Below, piece after piece: positions 1 to 7,294 of a DNA stretch of 14,564 bases. How positions within the stretch are numbered: position 1 is the first letter of the stretch; every line of letters starts with the position of its first letter. The position numbers and the translations under genes are program-made. Source of the stretch: an uncultured Porphyromonadaceae bacterium (GTDB taxonomy: Bacteria; Bacteroidota; Bacteroidia; Bacteroidales; Muribaculaceae); NCBI GenBank assembly GCA_905193485.1, contig CAJJOX010000033.1, forward strand, positions 1-14,564, written 5' to 3'. Below the pieces are notes generated by a model. The model worked only from the letters and a program-made list of their open reading frames with translations. It did not search any database and had not been told where the DNA came from.

Positions 1-52
1 AAACATGTTGCGGCGGTTGGTGAAGCGTTGGATTTATATTGCCGAGTCGCAA

Positions 53-1462
53 TCAGTTTTTGCTTTGTAAATCAGCCTTTCTTAATGTGTGGTCGATCTT
101 ATGGAACTCACGGGCGATCATGGCGAATGTCACGATGGTAGCCAGAGCGTCGGATACGGGGAACGACAGCCAGATCCCATCGAGACCGAATCTGTCGGTA
201 AGTATGAGGAGTAACGGTATGAGGAAAATCACCTGTCGTGTGAGGCTGAGGAATATAGATTGCGGGATTTTGCCGATTGACTGGAAGAAATTTGTCGAAA
301 CAATCTGGAATCCAACCACGCAGAAGCATATCATGGCCAATGAAAACGCATTGGATGTGACCTGAATGAGATTGGCGTCGGTTGTGAAGAGTCGGGCTAC
401 CAGCCGCGGGCAGAATAATCCAATGGCGGCTCCGACAGAAACCACTCCCGTACCCCACACGACGGTGAGGAAGTATGCGCGTTTAAGCCGGTGTAAATTC
501 CCCGCGCCGTAATTGTAACCTACTATCGGTTGCATGCCTTGACACATACCGACCACGGCCATGCAGAGCAGTGATGTGAAGGTCGTGAAAATCCCGGCGG
601 CGGCCACGGCATTGTCGCCGCCGTATTCATATAGATTGGTATTGATAATGATGTTGATGAAGCAACTTGCCAGATTGACGAGCGAAGGGGCAGCTCCTAT
701 GCCTATAATGTTCCATACGGCCTTTCTCTGCAGTTTCCAGCATCCGCGTCTGAAATGGAGCGTGCTTTTCCTGTTGATGAAATGCATGAGCACATAGACG
801 GTGAAAATGCCCATCGATATGTCGGTGGCAATCGCAGCTCCTTTTATGCCCATGTCGAGTGCGAAAATAAAGATCGGGGCAAGCAGGAGGTTGCAGCCGG
901 CACCGATAAACATTGTTGTCATGGCTTTGATCGGATAGCCTGAGGCGCGCATAACGTTGTTGAGCGAGAAGCCTATGTTCATGATCAACATTCCGGGTAG
1001 AATCCATGCCATGAAATCATGGGCATATGGCAGGGAAGTGTGACTTGCGCCAAATGCTATGAGAATATCATCGAGATATATGCGCATAAGGGTCAGATAG
1101 ACACACGCGTTTACTATGATCAGCACGAGCGAGTTGCCGAGCGTGACCTCGGCGCCATTTTTGTCGCGGGCGCCTAAAAGAATCGAAACCCTTGCGCTTG
1201 ATCCGGCGCCGATCAGCACTCCGATAGCCGCCGATATGTTCATTACCGGAAAGGTTATGGCAAGTCCGGCAATGGCCTCGGGACCCACACCTTGTCCAAT
1301 AAAGATGCGGTCGATGACATTGTAAAGCGACATCACAAGCATGCCAACCACAGCCGGAATGCTGTATTCCCATAAAAGTCGGCTGATTTTGCCGCTTCCA
1401 AGTCGATTTATGTCGCCTTTTGTCGCCTTTTGCATGCCTGCCGGTCGCTTCGATTCGTTCAT
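53..1462 (-). CDS. MATE-family multidrug/Na+ antiporter
   Basis: This is a 469-residue, strongly hydrophobic protein with the layout of MATE exporters: two related halves of about six membrane segments each. Early in the first half is a conserved stretch containing the family-typical P and the run NVIDRIFIGQGVG (about residues 47-59). The second half has the matching region with QGMQPIVGYNYGAG, a hallmark of MepA/NorM/DinF-type pumps. The family expels cationic drugs or metabolites across the inner membrane using a Na+ or H+ gradient; the substrate cannot be read from sequence. The ATG at 1462 shares ATGA with the stop of the upstream Crp-like gene, so translation is probably coupled and the regulator may control the pump. 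A second in-frame ATG lies at 1435. No clear terminator is visible in the 52 bases that remain downstream. The family call is secure. Confidence 0.95.
   Translation of the reverse strand: MNESKRPAGMQKATKGDINRLGSGKISRLLWEYSIPAVVGMLVMSLYNVIDRIFIGQGVGPEAIAGLAITFPVMNISAAIGVLIGAGSSARVSILLGARDKNGAEVTLGNSLVLIIVNACVYLTLMRIYLDDILIAFGASHTSLPYAHDFMAWILPGMLIMNIGFSLNNVMRASGYPIKAMTTMFIGAGCNLLLAPIFIFALDMGIKGAAIATDISMGIFTVYVLMHFINRKSTLHFRRGCWKLQRKAVWNIIGIGAAPSLVNLASCFINIIINTNLYEYGGDNAVAAAGIFTTFTSLLCMAVVGMCQGMQPIVGYNYGAGNLHRLKRAYFLTVVWGTGVVSVGAAIGLFCPRLVARLFTTDANLIQVTSNAFSLAMICFCVVGFQIVSTNFFQSIGKIPQSIFLSLTRQVIFLIPLLLILTDRFGLDGIWLSFPVSDALATIVTFAMIAREFHKIDHTLRKADLQSKN
1411..1430. repeat. 10-bp perfect tandem duplication inside MATE 5' end
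   Basis: The unit tgtcgccttt occurs twice back to back (plus-strand reading), just inside the start of the leftward MATE gene after its second ATG. The unit length is not a multiple of three, so gain or loss of a copy would shift the frame. With one copy, the sequence after the ATG at 1435 would read ATG CAA AAG GCG ACA TAA, an immediate stop. Two copies are few for slippage, so any role in switching is speculative. Confidence 0.8.
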
Positions 1463-2070
1463 TTCTGTGATTTATGGAGGGGTTCCCGGTATTTGCCGGA
1501 GCGTATGCGATAGAGCGTTTCTTTGGTCACGCCGAGATATGACGCTATCTGTGTGATCGTAGCCCGTTCCAGAATTTTGGGATAACGGCTGATCAGCCAT
1601 TTGTATCGCTCTGATGCCGACATTGACTGAAAAACGAGCATACGCTCCTCGACCGTCTGATATTGTTCGAAAAGCATTGAGATCACATAGCTGGCCACTT
1701 CTGCCACGTGCTCGTTGCCGTAGTCTTGTATTAATGTTCGGGTGTCGGCGATGGGCATGAAAATAAGCTCGGTGTTTTCGAGAAATTCGATGGTGACATT
1801 GCCATCGGATCCATGCATGAACAATGAGAACGGTATGCTTATGAATTCGTCATCAAAAGAAAACGAGTAGGTGTGTTCGCGACCCATGTGGTGATAGAAT
1901 GTTCGGGCGGAACCCTTGCGGATGTAAAAGGCAAGAGAGCGGAATGCGTGAATTCCATCAAACTTCTCGCCACGCCGGAAATAGCGTTCACTCATGATGG
2001 AACGAAGTGAGGTTTCCATTTCAGGCGTGATGTCAAGATATTGTCGGATGTGGTCAACGGGATGCGCCAT
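1459..2070 (-). CDS. Crp/Fnr-family transcriptional regulator
   Basis: This 203-residue protein has an N-terminal cyclic-nucleotide-binding-type beta-roll (about residues 10-125), a long dimerisation helix (about 120-145) and a C-terminal winged helix. The DNA-recognition helix-turn-helix is at about 170-190 (ITQIASYLGVTKETLYRIR). The beta-roll lacks the GE...RxA phosphate-binding signature of true cAMP-binding Crp, and there is no N-terminal cysteine cluster for an Fe-S centre. The effector is therefore unknown, as is usual for the Bacteroidetes members. I chose the ATG at 2070 because it overlaps the upstream stop by one base (TAATG) and begins the recognisable domain; a longer reading to 2247 would run through the neighbouring gene. 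The regulator sits directly before a MATE pump with an ATGA overlap, a frequent pairing in Bacteroidetes, so it may regulate its own operon. Confidence 0.9.
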   Translation of the reverse strand: MAHPVDHIRQYLDITPEMETSLRSIMSERYFRRGEKFDGIHAFRSLAFYIRKGSARTFYHHMGREHTYSFSFDDEFISIPFSLFMHGSDGNVTIEFLENTELIFMPIADTRTLIQDYGNEHVAEVASYVISMLFEQYQTVEERMLVFQSMSASERYKWLISRYPKILERATITQIASYLGVTKETLYRIRSGKYREPLHKSQK

Positions 2071-2549
2071 TATTTTGCAGAGTGGGGAATGAGAAGATAA
2101 ATGATAGAGCAACGGACGTCGTAAGGTGTGGCGTCTGCTTTTCGTGGGGGCGTCGACAAAAGGTAATAAAATGATTTTTGCCTGTCCCACGAACGAAGAG
2201 AGATCTGTCGGGTCGTTCCTGAGGGAATGTCGGCGGCAACATCGCATTGACGACTGTGCAGAATGCGCCCGGATGTATCGAAATAATCGAGCTGCAGGCG
2301 CATGCCGGAGATCGGTAGAGCGCTTTTATTGGTTACAAACATCGTTTCGTAAGAAGAACGCAGCGGTTTGTCGTAACCGCTGATTTTGACGGAATCGGGT
2401 TGTGGGGTGTGCAGGGTGTCGGCTGCTGCGGTCGCAATGGCCGTTGATGTGTCGGAAGCGCGAAGACCGCGGCGTGTTGTGCGTTGCGCGGTCGCTGAGA
2501 TGGCGACAGCAATTAATAGTAATGTCGTGATTCGTTGTGTCAGGGTCAT
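2070..2549 (-). CDS. Exported hypothetical protein, small beta-rich domain
   Basis: This 159-residue protein begins with a clear signal peptide (about residues 1-21, ending SATAQ), followed by a low-complexity Thr/Ala/Ser stretch (about 22-50). A compact domain spans about 53-155. It contains ISGYDKPLRSSYETMFVTNKS, an alternating hydrophobic segment (LQLDYFD) and SWDRQKSFYY. The pattern resembles the small FxLYD-like beta-sandwiches seen in Bacteroidales secreted proteins, but I cannot assign a function. The ATG at 2549 is preferred over upstream in-frame ATGs because it starts the signal peptide and lies 20 nt after the preceding stop. The stop overlaps the Crp-like start by one base, so the protein is co-translated with a regulator and a pump. 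It probably acts in the periplasm or at the envelope. Confidence 0.75.
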   Translation of the reverse strand: MTLTQRITTLLLIAVAISATAQRTTRRGLRASDTSTAIATAAADTLHTPQPDSVKISGYDKPLRSSYETMFVTNKSALPISGMRLQLDYFDTSGRILHSRQCDVAADIPSGTTRQISLRSWDRQKSFYYLLSTPPRKADATPYDVRCSIIYLLIPHSAK

Positions 2550-2569
2550 AAGGAGAGATGGATGTTTGC

Positions 2570-3190
2570 TTATAGGTAGACTGGCTCTCGCGGCAGGGGT
2601 GGTTCCGGGTATATGCGTATACATCCGTCGCTTTCCCTGTTTTCGTGATTGGGGTACACTGTGTGTCGCCAGAGATAAGGTAACAATCGCCATAAGTTGA
2701 TGGAGAATGCGCTTTTGTGGCGTCGGAACTTGAGGGAACTGTCGTCATCGGATAGTATGAGGGTGAACTTCCGTGGTAATGTCAGGCTTGAACCGGCCGA
2801 GGACGTATAGATGTTGGCTTCGTATTCGCCACGTCCGGCCATCGGTGACACAAGCCCCATTATGGTCCCCGGTCGCATAGCCCGGTTGGGAGAAGATACG
2901 AGTGTGACCGTATAGAGCGGAGCCGATGACTCGGGTGCGTCAAAACCTCCTTCGCGCATTATTGCGACAGTCACGCCTGTGGCCGGAAACTGCCACACGC
3001 CTTCAATGTGGTGTAACGGGGCTTCAGCCATCGAACGAAGGAGCAGTGAGTAGTCGAAATCTGCTTTGGTCTGTGATATTTTCGGCAATCGGTCAATGCT
3101 TTTCTTTTCGGCATGCATGATGCCTGCTGCGAACAGCAGGATCGCAGCGAATGAAATCTTTAATAGTTGTATCGCATTGTTTCCGGTCAT
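2570..3190 (-). CDS. Exported hypothetical protein conserved-looking in Bacteroidales
   Basis: The 206-residue product has an N-terminal signal peptide (hydrophobic core LLKISFAAILLFAAGIMHA, residues 9-27). A globular region of about 150 residues follows. It includes the segment EGVWQFPATGVTVAIMREGG (about 63-82), strand-like stretches and SPMAGRGEYEANIY. The C terminus is rich in Trp/Arg and then Pro (IYPEPPLPREPVYL). I recognise no catalytic motif and assign no function; a periplasmic location is inferred from the signal peptide only. It starts 36 nt after the stop of the DUF3078 outer-membrane protein and ends 20 nt before the next exported protein, so all are likely on one transcript. The EGVW...P.TG pattern hints at a lipocalin-like or other beta-barrel fold, but this is weak. 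Confidence 0.75.
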   Translation of the reverse strand: MTGNNAIQLLKISFAAILLFAAGIMHAEKKSIDRLPKISQTKADFDYSLLLRSMAEAPLHHIEGVWQFPATGVTVAIMREGGFDAPESSAPLYTVTLVSSPNRAMRPGTIMGLVSPMAGRGEYEANIYTSSAGSSLTLPRKFTLILSDDDSSLKFRRHKSAFSINLWRLLPYLWRHTVYPNHENRESDGCIRIYPEPPLPREPVYL

Positions 3191-3206
3191 ACCGATTCAG
3201 ATATGG

Positions 3207-3229
3207 TGATGGATTCTGTCATTCCATCA
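3207..3229 (-). other. Intercistronic hairpin over the DUF3078 stop codon
   Basis: Read leftward, TGATGGA and TCCATCA form a perfect 7-bp stem around a 9-nt loop. The stem includes the TGA stop of the DUF3078 gene. No run of T follows on that strand, so it does not look like a terminator. It could instead mark an mRNA processing or stability point between the outer-membrane protein gene and the four genes downstream. Confidence 0.4.
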
Positions 3230-4555
3230 GATTGTGCCAAAATGGTAGGCGAATCCGAAACTGAAAATCTCTTTCAACTGAAATTTGCGCCAGCTGTTGT
3301 CGGGATTGGAAGGTGTTGATGTGTCGTAACGCATGTGGACATAGAGCCGTGTCGACAGAAACCGGTTGATGTTGAAATCGACCGTATGCTCCCAGTCACC
3401 GTATGCATAGTCGTAGTCGGTGAATAGAAACAGGCGGGAATGATAGACGATATTGTAGGCTATCTTCCATTCCAGCGTGCACTCGGCGCTGGAACCGATT
3501 TTATTTTTGGTCTTGTGTCCACGCTCAAGTCCATAGGCGGTTTCGTCGACCTCATCGTTGATACACGTTTTCAAGTTCCATGAAAGCGGGGATATCGAGG
3601 TGCCGAAATTAACCGTTTTTTTAGGATTGGTATAGCTATATGTCATACCGAGGCCGACGTTGAGTTCACCGGGCGAGAGCAATGCAGCATTGCGGTTGCG
3701 CGAATTGGTCGGATAGCTGTTGAAAATCTGGGTCTTGAACAGAATGTTTGCCGAATAATACCAGCGACGTGCAGCTTTGTAACCGAATGTCGTGTTGAGC
3801 TGGAATATGTCTTCGGTGATATTGTAGGAATGGATGCTGTCGTCGGGCGCGCTGTTAAGGGCAAGCTTGTATTGAATGTTGGTTTCAAACAATATCTTGG
3901 GATAAAATTTCTGATTGAGCTTTACATTATAGTTGATCTGCCCGATCATGTTGAGGTTGTTGTTGCCGCCTTGATACCAGTTGGGCGAGATATAGGCTTG
4001 CGAGAATTGCAATGATGCATCGAATGTTTTCAGCCAGTGGCGCTGTTCGATATCGGTTTGCACTTCGTTGAGGCTTCTATGGTCGATTTTTATTTCTTCA
4101 AATTTTATTCGGGTGGTGCCCTTGTCGATGAAAGCCCTGAACTCCTTCGGCACGTCGGGCATGTATGCCGCATTGTATCTTACGGTCAGCGGGTTTGCGA
4201 TTTCATATCTTTGCCGTATGTCGGCCATCATCCGCTCTCCGTCGGCAAGATTGTCAAGCCATTTGTAGGCGCTGGCAAATCGCGGGTCACGATTGTTGGG
4301 CATTATCATCGGTACGGTGTCAAGAAAATGATATTTGCCGAAAACCACAGGCCCGAATTTCCCCGCAGGCAAATTCTCTTTGTAGCGTGAAACGGTCAGG
4401 AGGGAGTCGAAGTCCGGACGGTCAATGAGCAATGTCGGCATCGTGTCGGCATTCACAGGGAGAATCATTTTTTTTAAACCTGTCGGAACGGCTGTTGTCG
4501 CTTCTGCGACAATTGAGGTCAATATACAAAGCAATATGCTGATTTTCAATTGCAT
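3227..4555 (-). CDS. DUF3078 family outer-membrane beta-barrel protein
   Basis: The protein has 442 residues with a signal peptide (about 1-20) and a mostly polar N-terminal region (21-170). From about 174 to the C terminus there is a long run of alternating hydrophobic, Tyr/Trp-rich beta strands. The motif SPNWYQGGNNNLN (about 190-202) and the repeated barrel strands ending FGFAYHFG match the DUF3078 family, which is restricted to Bacteroidetes and predicted to sit in the outer membrane. The biochemical role is unknown. I chose the ATG at 4555 because it opens the signal peptide and lies about 30 nt downstream of a well-formed promoter; the upstream extension to 4699 would cross that promoter and run into tyrS. 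It is the first gene of the leftward cluster. Confidence 0.88.
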   Translation of the reverse strand: MQLKISILLCILTSIVAEATTAVPTGLKKMILPVNADTMPTLLIDRPDFDSLLTVSRYKENLPAGKFGPVVFGKYHFLDTVPMIMPNNRDPRFASAYKWLDNLADGERMMADIRQRYEIANPLTVRYNAAYMPDVPKEFRAFIDKGTTRIKFEEIKIDHRSLNEVQTDIEQRHWLKTFDASLQFSQAYISPNWYQGGNNNLNMIGQINYNVKLNQKFYPKILFETNIQYKLALNSAPDDSIHSYNITEDIFQLNTTFGYKAARRWYYSANILFKTQIFNSYPTNSRNRNAALLSPGELNVGLGMTYSYTNPKKTVNFGTSISPLSWNLKTCINDEVDETAYGLERGHKTKNKIGSSAECTLEWKIAYNIVYHSRLFLFTDYDYAYGDWEHTVDFNINRFLSTRLYVHMRYDTSTPSNPDNSWRKFQLKEIFSFGFAYHFGTI

Positions 4556-4591
4556 GATGTGACTGTTGAATGAATGGACGGTTATTGACTG

Positions 4592-4623
4592 CAAAGCTAC
4601 GAAAATTTGCTGACAGCGCCAAA
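4592..4623 (-). promoter_or_regulatory. Bacteroidetes-type promoter for the DUF3078 operon
   Basis: On the leftward strand there is TTTG (complement of 4620-4623), a 20-bp spacer and TAGCTTTG (complement of 4592-4599). This matches the -33 TTTG / -7 TAnnTTTG consensus of the Bacteroidetes primary sigma factor. Transcription would begin near 4585 and leave a leader of about 30 nt before the ATG at 4555. It lies back to back with the tyrS promoter. Confidence 0.8.
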
Positions 4624-4643
4624 TGCCGGACAGATCGGCGCAT

Positions 4644-4674
4644 TTTGATATGTGACAATAAATCGTTACCTTTG
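4644..4674 (+). promoter_or_regulatory. Bacteroidetes-type promoter for tyrS
   Basis: TTTG (4644-4647), a 19-bp spacer and TACCTTTG (4667-4674) match the Bacteroidetes consensus exactly. The predicted start near 4681 gives a leader of fewer than 20 nt before the tyrS ATG. There is no room for a T-box or other long tRNA-sensing leader. Confidence 0.82.
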
Positions 4675-4698
4675 TGACCTCATAAAACAATATTGACA

Positions 4699-5991
4699 AT
4701 GGACTTCATAGAAGAACTTACCTGGCGAGGCATGATCCACCAGATGATGCCGGGCACAGACGAACAACTCAAAAAAGAGATGACCACAGCCTATCTCGGC
4801 ATCGATCCGACGGCTGACAGCCTTCATATAGGCCACCTTGTGGGGGTTATGATCCTCAAACATTTTCAGCGTTCGGGCCATAAGCCTATCGCTCTCGTCG
4901 GCGGCGCTACCGGTATGATAGGAGATCCATCAATGAAAAGTCAGGAGCGTAAGCTTCTTGACGAAGAAACCTTGCGTCACAATCAGGAAGCGATAAAGAA
5001 ACAGCTTGCCAAATTCCTCGATTTTGAAAGCGATGCTCCGAATGCGGCTGAGATGGTCAACAATTATGACTGGATGAAGCAGTTCTCGTTTCTTGATTTC
5101 ATCCGTGACGTCGGCAAGCATATCACTGTCAACTATATGATGGCCAAGGATTCTGTAAAGAAACGCCTGTCGGGCGAAAGTCAGCAAGGCATGTCGTTCA
5201 CGGAATTCTCATATCAGCTTGTACAGGGCTACGATTTCCTGAATCTTTATCGTGAGAAAAACTGCAAACTGCAGTTGGGCGGTTCAGACCAATGGGGAAA
5301 TATCACGACAGGCACCGAGCTCATCCGCCGCACGACCGGCGGCGAGGCATTTGCGCTCACATGTCCGCTGATCACCAAGGCCGACGGTGGCAAATTCGGC
5401 AAAACAGAAAGCGGTAACGTATGGCTTGATCCGCGTTACACATCACCATATAAGTTCTATCAGTTCTGGCTCAATGTGTCTGACGCCGACGCCGAGAAAT
5501 ATATCAAGATCTTTACGGAATTGACACGTGAGGAGATAGAGGATCTTGTGCGCCGGCAGGCAGAAGATCCCGGTCAGCGTCCTTTGCAGAAGCGCCTTGC
5601 GAAAGAGATAACCACAATGGTTCATTCGGCTGCCGACTATGAGGCTGCGGTAGAAGCGTCACAGATTCTTTTCAGCAATAAAGCCGGAGAGATTCTCCAT
5701 CGTATCGACGAACCCACTCTTCTTGCAGTGATGGAGGGTGTGCCACAGTTTGAAGTGAGCCGCGTCGATATCGAATCAGGCATCAAGTTGGCGGACCTGA
5801 TCACAGACAAGGCACCCGTGTTTTCGTCGAAAGGCGAGATGCGCAAAATGGTGCAGGGGGGTGGCGTGAGTGTCAATAAGGAAAAAGTTGCCGACCCCTA
5901 TGCCCAGATGTCGACAGATATGCTCCTTAACGATAAATATATTTTGGTGCAAAAAGGAAAGAAAAACTATTTTCTGTTGATTGCCAAATAG
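4699..5991 (+). CDS. tyrS: Tyrosyl-tRNA synthetase
   Basis: The product attaches tyrosine to tRNA-Tyr in the cytoplasm, using ATP to form tyrosyl-AMP first. The 430-residue protein is close to the usual bacterial length (E. coli 424). The class I signatures are present: HIGH at residues 43-46 and KFGKT, the usual TyrRS form of KMSKS, at 232-236. The tyrosine-site region [10 protein letters not shown] is also present. A C-terminal S4-type RNA-binding domain occupies about 355-425 and includes [19 protein letters not shown] chose the ATG at 4699; an in-frame TTG two codons earlier is less likely. The gene stands alone between its own promoter and a strong hairpin terminator. Nothing is missing from the active site. 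Confidence 0.98.
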   Translation: MDFIEELTWRGMIHQMMPGTDEQLKKEMTTAYLGIDPTADSLHIGHLVGVMILKHFQRSGHKPIALVGGATGMIGDPSMKSQERKLLDEETLRHNQEAIKKQLAKFLDFESDAPNAAEMVNNYDWMKQFSFLDFIRDVGKHITVNYMMAKDSVKKRLSGESQQGMSFTEFSYQLVQGYDFLNLYREKNCKLQLGGSDQWGNITTGTELIRRTTGGEAFALTCPLITKADGGKFGKTESGNVWLDPRYTSPYKFYQFWLNVSDADAEKYIKIFTELTREEIEDLVRRQAEDPGQRPLQKRLAKEITTMVHSAADYEAAVEASQILFSNKAGEILHRIDEPTLLAVMEGVPQFEVSRVDIESGIKLADLITDKAPVFSSKGEMRKMVQGGGVSVNKEKVADPYAQMSTDMLLNDKYILVQKGKKNYFLLIAK

Positions 5992-6022
5992 AAGACGTTC
6001 TACCGAGCGCTTCCGCTATATT

Positions 6023-6064
6023 CGCGCATTTGCCGTCGGGTTACGGCAAATGCGCGGTCGTTTT
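6023..6064 (+). terminator. Rho-independent terminator after tyrS
   Basis: A perfect 13-bp stem (CGCGCATTTGCCG, 6023-6035, with its complement at 6044-6056) encloses an 8-nt loop and is followed by GTCG and TTTT. The T-run is short but the stem is very stable. It lies 31 nt past the tyrS stop and separates tyrS from the membrane-protein gene. Confidence 0.85.
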
Positions 6065-6107
6065 GCATACGTTGCAAACAAATTGATAAGATGATTTAAA
6101 ATTATAT

Positions 6108-6878
6108 ATGGATACATTAACACAATCTTTATCTCTCAGGAATCAGCTTATTTCTTTTGTGTGGCAGCATTTTTTATTGGCCACTTCACTTTTTGTCATG
6201 ACTTTAGGCGTCGCGATGTGTGTGCAGTCCGCTCTTGGCAGCAGTGTCATATCAGCGATCCCGTTTGTAATGTCTCTTGCCGGCCATGAAGGCATGTCGG
6301 CATCGTTGACCATTGGCGAATATACCTATTTGATGAATGCTTTTTTCGTCGCATTGCAGATCATATTGCTTCGCAGCCGCTTTAAGTATGTGCAGCTTTT
6401 TCAACTTGTCATCGGGTTTGCTTTCGGACTTTTCCTTGATTTGAACATGACTCTCACGTCGGTGTTTGACAGTGGTGATCTCTTTACCCGGATTTTGGTT
6501 CAGGTGGTAGGATGCACTGTTCTTGGCGTGGGTATTTCGATGGAATTAAGATGCGGTTCGGTAACAATGCCCGGTGAAGGCATCACGGTAGCCGTTTCGC
6601 AAGTTTCGGGATTGCCGTTTGCTAAAGCTAAAATCATTATTGATATTCTGCTTGTCGTGTCGGCCGTCGTCTTGGGCTATTGCTTTTTCGGAAAATGGCT
6701 ATGGAATGTGGTGGGCATCGGAACGCTTTTTGCTATGATCTATGTCGGAGCATTTGTCCGTTTTATAGATCCGAAGATGTCGTGGTTTTCCCGACTTTTG
6801 TCATATCGACCGGGTGTCAGACGATATATTTTTGGCCTGGCGCGTTTTATCTATCACAATAAGTCGGACGAACAATGA
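6108..6878 (+). CDS. YczE/YitT-like integral membrane protein (DUF6198-type)
   Basis: This 256-residue protein has about six membrane segments: roughly residues 20-42, 73-90, 95-112, 126-145, 173-194 and 198-219. It has a basic, soluble C-terminal tail. Conserved-looking features are QSALGSSVISAIPF after the first segment and the short motif MPGEGITVAVS (about 154-164) between the fourth and fifth segments. Both are typical of the YczE/YyaS group of bacterial membrane proteins. Their substrate is not established, so transport is only an inference. The start is the only ATG near the hydrophobic N terminus. It is preceded by an AT-rich stretch after the tyrS terminator, in which I could not find a convincing TAnnTTTG promoter. 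The gene appears monocistronic, since a tRNA with its own promoter follows. Confidence 0.85.
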   Translation: MDTLTQSLSLRNQLISFVWQHFLLATSLFVMTLGVAMCVQSALGSSVISAIPFVMSLAGHEGMSASLTIGEYTYLMNAFFVALQIILLRSRFKYVQLFQLVIGFAFGLFLDLNMTLTSVFDSGDLFTRILVQVVGCTVLGVGISMELRCGSVTMPGEGITVAVSQVSGLPFAKAKIIIDILLVVSAVVLGYCFFGKWLWNVVGIGTLFAMIYVGAFVRFIDPKMSWFSRLLSYRPGVRRYIFGLARFIYHNKSDEQ

Positions 6879-6951
6879 TTTTTCGTGAAGCTATGATGAT
6901 CTTCATGATAGTATTTCCAAAAGTTATGCTTTTAAAAAAATCGAAGTCGCT

Positions 6952-6983
6952 ATTGCATGGCATAAGAATAATGTTTAACTTTG
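6952..6983 (+). promoter_or_regulatory. Promoter for tRNA-Gln
   Basis: ATTG (6952-6955), a 20-bp spacer and TAACTTTG (6976-6983) match the Bacteroidetes -33/-7 consensus, with one deviation in the -33 box. Transcription would begin near 6990, giving a 5' leader of about 30 nt to be removed by RNase P. The rest of 6879-7019 holds only a weak 7-bp hairpin (6884-6907) without a T-run. Confidence 0.72.
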
Positions 6984-7019
6984 CACCGCTTTAGGCTTAG
7001 TTGAGCTTGAGCGCAGGAT

Positions 7020-7090
7020 TGTCTTATGGTGTAATGGTAGCACTGCAGGTTTTGGTTCTGCCTGTCCAGGTTCGAATCCTGGTAAGACAA
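7020..7090 (+). tRNA. tRNA-Gln (UUG anticodon)
   Basis: The cloverleaf can be folded by hand. The acceptor stem TGTCTTA (7020-7026) pairs fully with TAAGACA (7083-7089), with A7090 as discriminator. The D stem is GTGT/GCAC with loop AATGGTA. The anticodon stem GCAGG/TCTGC (one G-T pair) holds the loop TTTTGGT, with anticodon TTG at 7052-7054. The T stem CCAGG/CCTGG holds TTCGAAT. CCA is not encoded and must be added after transcription, which is common in Bacteroidetes. The U1-A72 end pair is typical of bacterial tRNA-Gln. It decodes CAA, and CAG by wobble. The gene has its own promoter and terminator. Confidence 0.96.
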
Positions 7091-7091
7091 C

Positions 7092-7139
7092 AAAGCAGCG
7101 GGTTTAGTCTTTCGGCTTGCCCGCCGCTTTTTATTTTTG
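7092..7139 (+). terminator. Rho-independent terminator after tRNA-Gln
   Basis: AAAGCAGCGGG (7092-7102) pairs with CCCGCCGCTTT (7120-7130) except for one A-C mismatch, around a 17-nt loop. TTTTTATTTTT follows directly (7128-7138). It starts two bases after the tRNA discriminator and so ends the tRNA transcript. The rest of the gap up to the next promoter holds nothing I recognise. Confidence 0.88.
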
Positions 7140-7227
7140 TATACTATAAACGAGTGGCTTATCTGTGTGCCTCATACTGAGGACTTGGTGTTTGAGTCAC
7201 GTCGGGGGATGCGGAGCCGGAGGGACT

Positions 7228-7259
7228 ATTGCATAATTAGTGGAAAGAATGTAAATTTG
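7228..7259 (+). promoter_or_regulatory. Promoter for the LysM/PorT-like operon
   Basis: ATTG (7228-7231), a 20-bp spacer and TAAATTTG (7252-7259) fit the Bacteroidetes consensus. The predicted start near 7266 leaves a leader of about 28 nt before the ATG at 7295. Confidence 0.72.
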
Positions 7260-7294
7260 CATGCAGTAAAAAAGCTCTTTTTAAAGCCAAATCT

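Noticed and set aside
1..70. Open plus-strand frame from the window edge to a TAA at 68-70, possibly the end of a convergent gene
   Set aside because: About 22 codons with no recognisable motif, overlapping the MATE gene's 3' end; too short to support.
2071..2247. N-terminal extension of the Crp-like gene
   Set aside because: It lies fully within the upstream exported-protein gene in another frame; the ATG at 2070 with TAATG coupling and the start of the domain fits better.
4556..4699. N-terminal extension of the DUF3078 protein
   Set aside because: It would cover both divergent promoters and reach tyrS; the signal peptide begins at 4555.
6061..6107. Promoter for the YczE-like gene (TTTTG at 6061-6065 with TAAGATGA at 6087-6094)
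   Set aside because: The -7 box does not match TAnnTTTG; the spacing alone is not enough.
7140..7227. Small RNA or regulatory element between the tRNA terminator and the LysM promoter
   Set aside because: Only a short CCTCA-TAC-TGAGG palindrome and a G-rich stretch; no supporting structure or promoter.
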